Positions 56,280-64,000 of a stretch of DNA of 64,000 nucleotides are shown here, one piece after another; within the stretch, counting starts at the first letter, position 1, and the number at the start of each line of letters is the position of its first letter. The stretch lies in NCBI GenBank assembly GCA_006176705.1, contig QRFJ01003353.1, positions 1 through 64,000 on the forward strand. The letters are read 5' to 3'. Below the pieces are notes generated by a model. That model saw nothing but the letters and a program-made list of their open reading frames with translations, ran no database searches and had not been told where the DNA came from. The position numbers were made by a program, and so were the translations under genes. This stretch comes from Cocos nucifera (lineage: Eukaryota; Streptophyta; Magnoliopsida; Arecales; Arecaceae).

Positions 56280-57990
56280 ATCGAAATCCTCTTCTGAGCT
56301 CTGCACCAGTTTAGGTTGATGCTCGGAGGAGATCTAATCTTTAGCTAAGGTTGAAGTTAAAGCTCGGAGAAGATCTTATCTCCTATTTAAGGGTTGATGT
56401 TGAAGTTGAATTTTGGAAGAGATCTTATCTTCAGTCGAGGTTGAAGGAGATCTTATCTTTTGTTGAATGGTTAGAGCTCGGGGGAGATCTTGTCTCCAAT
56501 CAAGGTTAATGTTGAAGTTGAAGCTTAGAAGAGATCTTGTCTGTTATTGAAGAGTTGACGTTGAAGTTGAATTTTATGGGAGATCTTGTCTCCAGTCAAG
56601 ATTGAAGAAGATCTTATCTCCTGTTGAAAGATTGGAGCTTGGAGGAGATCTTGTCTCCAGCCGAGGTTGACGTTGAAGTTGGAGCTCGGAGGAGATCTCA
56701 TCTCCTATTGATGTAAAAGCTTGGAGGAGATCTTATCTTCAGTCGAGGTTGAAGAAGATCTTATCTCCTGTTGATGTAGATGTTGAAGCTTGGGGAGAGC
56801 TTGGGGGAGATCTTATCTCCAACTGAGGTTGAAGGAGATCTTATCTCCCATTGACGTAGACGTAGAAGCTCGGAAGAGATGTTATCTCTAGTCGAGGTTG
56901 AAGGAGATCTTATCTCCTATTGATGTAGATGTTGAAGCTCGAGGAAGATCTTATCTTCAGCCAAGGTTGAAAGAGATCTTATCTCCTATTGACGTAGATG
57001 TTGAAGCTTGGGAGAGATCTTATCTTCAGCTGAGGTTGAAGAAGATCTTATCTCCTATTAACGTAGAAGCTCGAGAAAGATCTTATCTCCAGTCGAGGTT
57101 GAAGGAGATCTTATCTCCTGTTGACGTAGAAGCTTAGGGGAGATCTTATCTCTAATCGAGGTTGAAGAAGATCTTATCTCTTGTTGACGTAGATATTGAA
57201 GCTTAGGAAAGATCTTATCTCCAGTCGAGGTTGAAGGAGATCTTATCTCCTATTAAAGGGTTAGAGCTCTGGGGTGATCTTATCTCTAGCCAAAGTTGAC
57301 GTTGAAGTTGAAGCTCAGAAGAGATTTTATCTCCTATTAAAGGATTGATGTTGAAATTAAATTTTGGGAGAGGTCTTGTCTCCAGCCGAGGTTGAAGGAG
57401 ATCCTATCTCTTATTGAAGGTTTGAAGCTCGGGAGAAATCTTGTCTCCAGTCGAGGTTGACGTTGAAGTTGAAGCTCGGGGGAGATCTTGCCTCCTATTG
57501 TCAAAGGAAGCTTGGAGAAGATCTTACCTCTAGTCGAGGTTGAAGGAGATCTTATCTCTATTGACATAGATTTGAAGCTCGAGGATGATCTTATCTCCAA
57601 TTGAGGTTGAAGGAGATCTTATCTTCCATTGATGTAGATGTAGAAGCTCGGGGAGATCTTATCTCCAGCTGAGGTTGAAGGAGATCTTACCTCCTATTGA
57701 CATAGACATTGAAGCTCGGAGGAGATCTTATCTCCAGCCAAGGTTGAAGGAGATCTTATCTCCTGTTGACATAGAAACTCGAGAGAGATCTTATCTCCAG
57801 TCAAGGTTGAAGAAGATTTTATCTCCTGTTGACGTAGATGTTGAAGCTCGAGGAGATCTTATCTCCAGTTGAGCTTGAAAGAGATCTTATCTTCTGTTGA
57901 TGTAGACGTTGATGCTCGAGGAACATCTTATCTCAAGCCGCGGTTGAAGGATTGGAGCTCTGGGTGATCTTATCTTCAGTCGAGGTTGAA
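56280..57990 (-). repeat. Tandem array of about 60-69 bp units, each with two small hairpins
   Basis: About 25 units are present, clearest from 56820 to 57900. A unit on the plus strand is GAGGTTGAAGGAGATC, TTATCTCC, TGTTGACGTAGATGTTGAAG, CTCGGGGGAGATCTTATCTC, CAGTC. GGAGATCTTATCTCC is a 6-bp inverted repeat around CTT and occurs about twice per unit. Unit length is about 69 bp or 60 bp where a GTAGATGTT piece is lost, so plus-strand frames such as 56898-57137 stay open. I do not regard them as genes. The array is in the 3' untranslated part of D. Confidence 0.85.
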
Positions 57991-58164
57991 GGACTTCGAC
58001 TTGCTTATGTTAGGACGATGTTCTCCTCCTATTCCTAACATGGCCACTATTGATTGCTTCTTTCCTGTCATCACATAGTTTTTGCACCAAAAAATAATAA
58101 TATTGAAATGGAGGAGTTTTATTGAAGAGAAATTCTAGTAGTACATCCTCAGATTTTTTGAATT

Positions 58165-58316
58165 TTAGGATCGTGGGAGCGTTCTTCCTTCGAGCTCCTT
58201 CAGGCAATAAGTTCTGGGTCGGACGGCCTTCTCTATTTCATATGGGCCTTTCCAATTTGGGACAAGCTTCTCCTGGCTCTGAGGCTGAGAGATAGTGGCT
58301 CGTCGAAGTACTAAGC
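58165..58316 (-). pseudogene. pol: Tail of Ty3/Gypsy pol fused behind gag
   Basis: The minus strand reads LVLRRATISQPQSQEKLVPN, WKGPYEIEKAVRPRTYCLKE, LEGRTLPRS and stop (TAA at 58165). This is the end of the integrase part of Gypsy pol. It follows the gag segment INTISGG within a few bases, in another frame. Frame 58010-58207 runs through the same bases out of frame. Confidence 0.85.
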
Positions 58317-59910
58317 CCTCCAGAGATAGTGTTGATGATGCTGAGAGGTGGCCAATCTCCTTGTTGTTCCTCCCTCATTGGTAGTTCTGGCTGTGGCAGA
58401 GACCTTGGACAATCTACTCTTGCTTTAGGTTGGTGTTTGAGGAATTAACCCAGCCGACCTCTCCTGATGAGCTCTTCAATTTCATCTTGGAGCTGAACGC
58501 ATTCTTCAATGTCATAGCCATGGTCATGATGGTAGAGGTAGTACTTGCTTTGATTGTGCTTGTTTGGGGGAGATCATAATTCTTCTGATCTCGATAGCTG
58601 ATTTTTGATTTCCATTAGAATTGAGCTTTAGGAGCATTAAGTGGGGTGTAGTTGTGGAACCTTCTAGGGGGAGAATTTCTTCGTGCTCTTCTGTCGGGGC
58701 TTCTTTGATGATGAGTTTGATGGGAAGTTCGGCCTTGCTCACACTTGGGGGGGTCCATAAGCATGGCCGAACTTCATTCGGCCCTCCATCAGCGGCGGGT
58801 CTATGCCGCTCTTCTGTAGCTTCCTCATCCTTCAACTTGAAGGCTTCTTCCACTCGAGCATATCCCTCAGCCCGAGCTAGCAGATCGGCAAAGTCTCTGG
58901 GATACTTCTTCTGTAGGAAGAGTAATAAATCATTCTTCTAAAGGCTGCCCTTGAGTGTGGCCATTGCAACAGACTGATCCAGGTTCTGGACCTCCAACGC
59001 AGCAGCATTAAATTGAGTGATATAAGCTCAGATAGATTCCTCCTCCTTCTGTTTGATATTCATTAGGAAATTTAAACCTCGACGAAAACGTCGGCTACTA
59101 ACAAAATGAGCCACAAACTAATGGTCCATCTAATCAAAGAAGAAGATCGTACCCAACTTCAATGCCGAGTACCGGATTCTTACTACTCCTTTTAAGGTAG
59201 ATGCGAAAGCTCAGCATAATATGATAATTGGTACGCCATGGAGCAGCATCATGATCCGGAAGGCTTCTAGATGATCGACCGGATTAGAGGTTCCATCGTA
59301 GCTTTCAAATTAGGAGAGCTTGAAGTTTGATGGAATTGGCTCTTGCATAATTTGGATAGAGAAAGGAGGATTGGTACAGACATCATCATGGTGAATCGGG
59401 GTGACATGGTGGAGTCCCTCAATCTGCCAGTCCATCTTTCGCAGTTTCTAATCAAGGATGTCATCTCGATCATAGATCTTGGAAGACTTCCGACTGTGGA
59501 TGGGGAAGGTCCCTTCTCGAAAAGAATCATGATCTGAGCAAGGATCCTCTGCTCTCTGTTTCTCCTTTCCAAGGGCGATGGGTATGCTAGCCCAAGTGCT
59601 CCTCCTTGAAATTGGTTTCTGACATCTCGATGGCAGATTTTCTGACGGCACCGCCACCAAGAGCTGCCACATGGCCTACACCATTTCGATGAGGCCCTGA
59701 ATCTACTACATCAGCAGGTTAAACTGCTCTGGATCTATCATGACTGTCGATGGAGGAGGAGGTTGAAGCACTAGTGATGGAGCGGGGACAGACGAATCTA
59801 GCCTAGATCTGACAATAGAAGTGGTAGATCTCTGGGTAGTCACCCTCTTTGGAGGAATTTCTCAGGATTGAGGGATAGGATGGAGATGAAACTTGAAGAA
59901 GAAGATTCAT
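58317..59910 (-). pseudogene. gag: gag of Ty3/Gypsy element D (several stops)
   Basis: From a possible ATG at 59910 (another at 59741, MIDPEQFNLLM) the minus strand reads FESYDGTSNPVDHLEAFRIM, MLLHGVPIIILC, the ALKLGTIFFFD and HQFVAHFVSSRRFR core, RDFADLLARAEGYARVEEAF, and YYLYHHDHGYDIEECVQLQD then EIEELIRRGRLG. The last is a degenerate CCHC-type region of plant Gypsy gag. Longest open frames are 59448-59672 and 58524-58853. At least six stops and two frameshifts are visible. The protein would form the RNA-containing particle. Confidence 0.88.
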
Positions 59911-59947
59911 AGGACTGACTGAGCACTCCTTTAACAACAAAGGCCCT

Positions 59948-59960
59948 CCTTCTAGTGTCA
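59948..59960 (-). other. Primer binding site of D (mutated)
   Basis: TGACACTAGAAGG on the minus strand lies four bases from the LTR edge at 59965. It resembles the TGGCGCTAGAAGG type of plant Gypsy elements with G-to-A changes, which suggest methylated-CpG decay. Confidence 0.6.
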
Positions 59961-59964
59961 ATTC

Positions 59965-60313
59965 TATTGGTGCAGAATTTGATCGACGTCAGATCGAGCT
60001 AGAGTCGAGGAAGATGAGGTTGCCATCGGTGATCTACAAAATAAAGTTCCATCTGGAGTTGATGGTGGTAGCTCTGGTAGGACCCTCCGATGTTCAAGTC
60101 AGCTCTTCTGACCAACAAAAATGGAGTACTCAGGAAAGAGTTTGGCAGAGTTTCGGAAAGAAGAAGAGAGCTTAGAGAAAATGTATCTAGTGGGTCACTT
60201 TTATAGATAGAGCTTGGAGTAGACTAATAGTGACAGCCGTAGTCATCCAGTAGCTGACCGCTTAGGGCCGCATGAGAGGGGTACCGCCTGCAATAGATTG
60301 ATAGTGACAGTCG
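59965..60313 (-). repeat. Family D 5' LTR, inner 349 bp
   Basis: It matches 55239-55560 of the 3' LTR (GATCGAGCTAGAGTCGAGG; AATAAAGTTCCATCTGG). Its last 25 bp (60289-60313) do not match the 3' LTR in line but repeat 60213-60231. The LTR of A4 cuts it at 60314. Confidence 0.83.
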
Positions 60314-60877
60314 TGAAGGAGAAATCTTGATTTTCCACGGTTAGGTTCGTTCAAATCTGATTGAATCAAGAGGCATATTTCAAAAATTTTTTCTTAGATC
60401 CTAATCAGATCTAACATTTTTTAGATCTAATTTTTTGATTTGATAATCACAAAAATTAAATTAAATCAAATCTAAATTAATTTTACCTTGATTCTATGTA
60501 ATTTGATTACCCGTTGATGATCGTGTTGAAGCCTTAAGGTTCTGGATCTAGCCATGCAAGTGCCTAGCCTCTAGTGGTATCCACTTAGGTTGGATCTAGA
60601 GATCTTCTCCTTTATTTTGTCTCCAAAAATCAACTCTAGATCTGATTTGAAGGATCTTCAAAACTCCTTCTGAAGATCAGCAGTCGTTTTTGCAGCAGTG
60701 CTGCCTTCTTTCTTTCTCGTCAGCCTTTTCTTGCTTGAATCATACTAATCTGAAGGCCCAACTTCCTTGGGTGTGGAGAGGAGAGAGAGGATCAAAAAGG
60801 TGGTGAGGAGGAGGGAGAGGGGCAGCCTTGGGGCATGGCTAGGAGAGAAGTCTCTAAAAAGTGGGCACAGACAGGTC

Positions 60878-60885
60878 TTTATATA
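60878..60885 (-). promoter_or_regulatory. TATA box of the A4 LTR
   Basis: TATATAAA on the minus strand matches 20264-20271. Confidence 0.55.
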
Positions 60886-61231
60886 GACCCTACTGCGTCA
60901 TGCAGTGCCACATCATCCCGACCAATCATGTTGCTTCGTTTAATCAGATCTAAATCTAATTGGTGGGATTACATCAGCTGATCCAATTAGATGAGAGACC
61001 CATAGATTCATCCTAAGGTGGTGCCTAAGACTGGTCAAAGTCTATAGGTTAGAGTCACCTAGTTTGAATCCAAGAAGCAACCTGGAGTCCCATCCGTATG
61101 GGACTCCAGGCATCCCTATCCATGGGCGCATGCCATCCTAGGCATGTGCCCCTTCCTTTCCAATTTCGAGTGAGGGGACAAGCTCCTATTTGCTCTCCAA
61201 TAAGTGCATGACACATGGGCAGATGTCCAAG

Positions 61232-61261
61232 GGTCAAAGGTCAACGTTTGACCAAAGTCAA
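61232..61261 (-). promoter_or_regulatory. Small W-box cluster in the A4 LTR
   Basis: Four TTGAC(C/T) sites on the two strands (61232, 61239, 61248, 61256) lie in 30 bp, at the place where young LTRs have six or seven. Confidence 0.55.
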
Positions 61262-62592
61262 AGGACAGGAATTAGCAGGTGATATAAAATGGTAGGAGTT
61301 GTCTCAAATTTATCTCATAAATTAAGACAACCCTTTTCTAACCTGGACAACCTTCAGTCAAATTAGGTAAAGGTACCTAAGTGAGCACAAACTCATTTAG
61401 CTCAGTCGAAATAATTTTTAGTGATAGAAAAAGGAGAATGTTAGGCTCAATCGTGTGCTACAATGATTTCCTTGAACCTAGTTGAATCTAATTCAAATCA
61501 ATTAAACTGGGTTAGTCTAATTGATGATATCTAGATTCAAACGCTTATTTGTGTGATCTAGTTAGATCTAGTTCTATATGGTAATGGGATATGTATTGAT
61601 CTCATCAACATCATCGAAACTCCTTTCGATGGATCCGAACTCTTCTGATTCAGACAACTGGAATGATCAATCATCTAAATCATTCTAATAGCTCCCAAAA
61701 TCTACTAGTGATACCTAGCAGTATATGATGGCAATCCATCAAAACTGAAAACAAACCTCTCAGTGTAGCTACTTATGTGATTAAGTTCTTCTATGTTGAG
61801 CCCTAATCAGATTAAGGTTAAGATGAACTCATCAAACCCTAAGTCTATCATATGATTTAATCATTTGATTCAAGTTCGATGTGAAAATCTTAATAGAAAC
61901 TCTTTCTATTATTTCACTCTGCAATGGCCATGGGCTTATGGACTTGATTCTCATAATCATCATAGGGCTGCTTCTCATCCACCGAGGTAGATAGATTCCA
62001 TCTTGGTGCAATCCAATTCCTACAATGAACATGCTATAGCTAACATACACCTCAGGATTTCGAATGGCTAGGAGATCGAGTCATGGTGTAGTCAAACTAT
62101 AACACCCCCAAGGTAAACTGTCGATGCACCTCAGATCAAAGAACCAGACACACCACTATAGCTTCGAGTCAGTCATCGACGAGAAGGTAGACTTCCTTAT
62201 GACTACTCGAGGTGGTCACGCTCAGTGCCCCCATTCTCTAACGAGTACCTGTACTCTCGCTCTGGTGTCTTTACACCGTAGACTCAAGAGTCATCTACTA
62301 TAAAGAAGCAATTGGACACTAATCTTCTGGATCAATCACCATCCTCATGATGATCCTACAGTCAGAAACATTTTATGAGTTAATAATGAAAATTCTTGTC
62401 TTAAATTTTCAACTCTTGAAAATAAGAATTATCATTATCATTAACTCAAGGGATGTATCATAAACACTAAATACACATATGTGATAGAAAATAATCCATT
62501 TTATTATTTATAGTCAAAATTATAATTTTGCCCCCTAGAAGTGTATCACAAGTGTTAGCCAATTCTGACTTCTAGGGCAGATATATCTAACA

Positions 62593-62606
62593 AACTCCCA
62601 CTTAAT
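62593..62606 (-). other. Polypurine tract of A4
   Basis: ATTAAGTGGGAGTT on the minus strand directly precedes the LTR. Confidence 0.82.
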
Positions 62607-62970
62607 CTAAAGCCAATTGGCTACAAATCTATGTCCCATCTTCTTAAGGTGGGCTTCGATCTTCTGCTGGCCCAATGACTTTGTAAGTGGATCCATCGCA
62701 TTGTCTGCAGAGTCGACTCTCTTGACGTCGACATAACCCTTCTCAAGATAATCGCAGATAAGGTGGTATCGCCGCTCGATGTGCTTGGATTTCTGATGAG
62801 ACCTCGGCTCCTTAGCAAGGGTTATAGCACCATTGCTATCACAGTACAGAGGAATGGCATCTGATGGCATCACTCCGATCTCTGTAGCAAACTTCTTATA
62901 CCAGAATGCCTTCTTTGCAGCTTTTGATGTAGCGATGTATTCTGCTTCCATGGTGGAATATGCTATTACT
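62607..62970 (-). pseudogene. pol: RNase H end of A4 (open 114 codons)
   Basis: The minus frame 62607-62951 reads MEAEYIATSKAAKKAFWYKK, IPLYCDSNGAITLAKEPRSH, KHIERRYHLICDYLEKGYVD and the QQKIEAHLKKMGHRFVANWL end. The Glu and Asp residues of the active site are present. A TAG between SYKSSK and IVIAYSTMEAEY (near 62972) separates it from the upstream frame. Confidence 0.9.
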
Positions 62971-64000
62971 ATCTACTTGGAACTTTTGTAGCTGATAGCT
63001 CCACCATTGCACACAAACAGACTTTTAGATGTCGACTTTCGATCATCCATATCGAACATAAAGTTCAAGTCTGTATACCCCTGGACTTGGAGTTGTCCAT
63101 TGCCAAAGATCTGTAACATATCCTTAGTTCTTCTTAAGTACTTAAGGATACATTTCACAGAAGTCCAGTGTTCTTCATCTGGATTTGACTGATATCTGCT
63201 CGTGACACTCATGGCATGGGTTATATCAGGTCGTGTACATAACATGGCATACATGAGGCTCCCTATTGTTGAAGCATATGGGATCTTGCTCATGCATTCT
63301 ATTTCCTCAGGTGTACTAGGGCACATCTTCTTGGAAAGATAAATGCCATGTCTGAAGGGTACTAAATCCCTCTTAGAGTTTTTCATACTAGACATCTTTA
63401 GTACTTCCTCTATGTACATCTTCTGTGAAAGTCCTAGCATCCTATTCGGTCTATCTCTATAGACCTTAATTCCTAGAATAAAGGATGCTTCTCCTAGGTC
63501 TTTCATGGAGAATTCTTTAGATAACCATATTTTAATTATGGTCAACATGGGAATATCATTCTCGATAAAGAGGATGTCATCTATGTACAATACGAGGAAG
63601 ACAACTGCGCTCCCACTGTCCTTTTCGAAGACACATGACTCCTCATTTTTGCTGAAGTCAAACAATTTGATCACATCATTAAAATGAGTGTTCTAGCTCT
63701 GAGATGCTTGCTTAAGTCCATATATGGAACTTTGCAGTTTGCATACCTTATGATCTTTATCGCTGGATGTGAAACCTAGTGGTTGTTCTATATAGATTTC
63801 TTCCTCAAGATATCCATTTAGGAATGCCGTTTTCACGTCCATTTGCTATATTTCATAATCAAAATAGGTTGCAACAGCAAGCAATGTGCGGATGAATTTT
63901 AGCATAGCTACTGGCGAAAAGGTATCCTGATAGTCAATGCCTTCGCGTTGACTATAACCTTTTGCCACTAATCTAGCCTTGAATATCTCCATATTTTCAT
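62971..64000 (-). pseudogene. pol: Reverse transcriptase and RNase H start of A4
   Basis: The minus frame 62973-63674 is open for 233 codons: FDFSKNEESCVFEKDSGSAV, VFLVLYIDDILFIENDIPML with catalytic YIDD, FSMKDLGEASFILGIKVY, PYASTIGSLMYAMLCTRPD, HWTSVKCILKYLRR, GYTDLNFMFD. The TDSD Asp pair is TDLN. Further upstream (63675-64000) are FKARLVAKGYSQREGIDYQD, TFSPVAML, MDVKTAFLNGYLEEEIYIEQ and SIYGLKQASQS, with two TAG stops where Trp is expected. The window end cuts it. Confidence 0.92.

Larger units (their letters stand above)
55239..60313 (-). mobile_element. Element D: non-autonomous Ty3/Gypsy derivative (gag plus pol tail)
   Basis: In minus-strand order it has 5' LTR (60313-59965, cut by A4), PBS, gag (59910-58317), the last 50 codons of pol (58316-58165), a tandem array (57990-56280), polypurine tract and 3' LTR (56225-55239). 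Protease, RT, RNase H and the integrase core are all missing. D lies in the RT gene of A3; GTCAA at 55234-55238 is the left half of its target duplication. Confidence 0.87.
60314..62592 (-). repeat. Family A 3' LTR of A4 (intermediate type)
   Basis: On the minus strand it runs TGTTAGATATATCTGCCC at 62592 to TCTCCTTCA at 60314 (2279 bp). It is closest to 18556-20846. The open frame 61055-61237 is a chance frame. Confidence 0.92.
60314..64000 (-). mobile_element. Element A4: reverse family A element running off the window
   Basis: On the minus strand RT (from 64000), RNase H, polypurine tract and 3' LTR are collinear. It is inserted in the 5' LTR of D; AGTCG at 60309-60313 is the left target-site half. 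It has fewer disruptions than A1 or A3 in the part seen. Confidence 0.88.

Noticed and set aside
56898..57137. 79-codon plus-strand frame with 23-residue repeats
   Set aside because: It is a by-product of the 69-bp tandem array and antisense to gag of element D.
56280..57990. CRISPR-like array
   Set aside because: The units are contiguous tandem copies; the parts between hairpins are alike rather than unique spacers, there are no cas genes, and the context is a plant retrotransposon.
58621..58941. 106-codon plus-strand frame
   Set aside because: It is antisense to the clear gag reading of element D on the minus strand.
1..64000. tRNA genes suggested by the TGGTATCAGAGCC motifs
   Set aside because: These 13-bp motifs sit next to LTR ends and are primer binding sites; no cloverleaf can be formed around them.

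Overview
This window is intergenic nuclear DNA from a flowering plant, built almost entirely of nested LTR retrotransposons. I found no host gene, tRNA, rRNA or other cellular RNA gene. The kingdom call rests on the Ty1/Copia gene order (gag, protease, integrase, reverse transcriptase, RNase H), primer binding sites of the TGGTATCAGAGCC type (plant initiator Met-tRNA complement), 2-3 kb LTRs, and a Ty3/Gypsy relative with a plant-style gag. The species cannot be fixed from the sequence. A large-genome monocot such as a palm is only a guess. Every coding region is broken by stops, frameshifts or deletions.

Four families are present. I name them A to D for this window only. Family A (Copia, LTR about 2.28 kb, starts TGTTAGATATATGTGCCC) has LTRs of three ages: young (1-2237; 7658-9942 reverse; 22098-24181; 48884-51151), intermediate (18556-20846; 52008-54283 reverse; 60314-62592 reverse) and old (7493-7657 plus 9943-12077; 15054-17238). 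Families B and C are related Copia elements (LTRs about 2.1-2.9 kb; PPT next to TGTTGG). Family D is a Ty3/Gypsy deletion derivative that keeps gag and a pol tail.

Layout. 1-12077: element A1, forward, whose 3' LTR carries a reverse solo LTR with a perfect 5-bp target duplication. 12078-15053: a reverse family A interior lying between two forward old-type LTRs. 15054-17560: old LTR plus leader remnant. 17560-18555: AT-rich then GC-rich sequence of unknown origin. 18556-22087: intermediate A element, LTR and leader only, ending at a run of 10 N. 22098-24195: a poor-quality young LTR copy, partly scrambled, probably an assembly defect. 24196-25038: reverse A fragment. 25039-31440: reverse element C1. 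31441-31983 and 41032-44745: reverse element C2, split by forward element B (31984-41031). 44746-52007: reverse element C3, holding a young A solo LTR (48884-51151). 52008-55238: reverse element A3. 55239-60313: reverse element D. 60314-64000: reverse element A4, running off the window.

The order of insertion on the right side reads as C3, then A3 into C3, then D into A3, then A4 into D. The most interesting signals are regulatory or structural. They are a WRKY-type W-box cluster in family A LTRs that is denser in the younger subfamilies; a conserved double stem-loop in the family A leader; a row of perfect inverted repeats with 0-3 nt loops in the family B LTR; and a gag-plus-pol-tail Gypsy derivative carrying a tandem array with two small hairpins per unit. 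I saw no evidence of a new cellular system.
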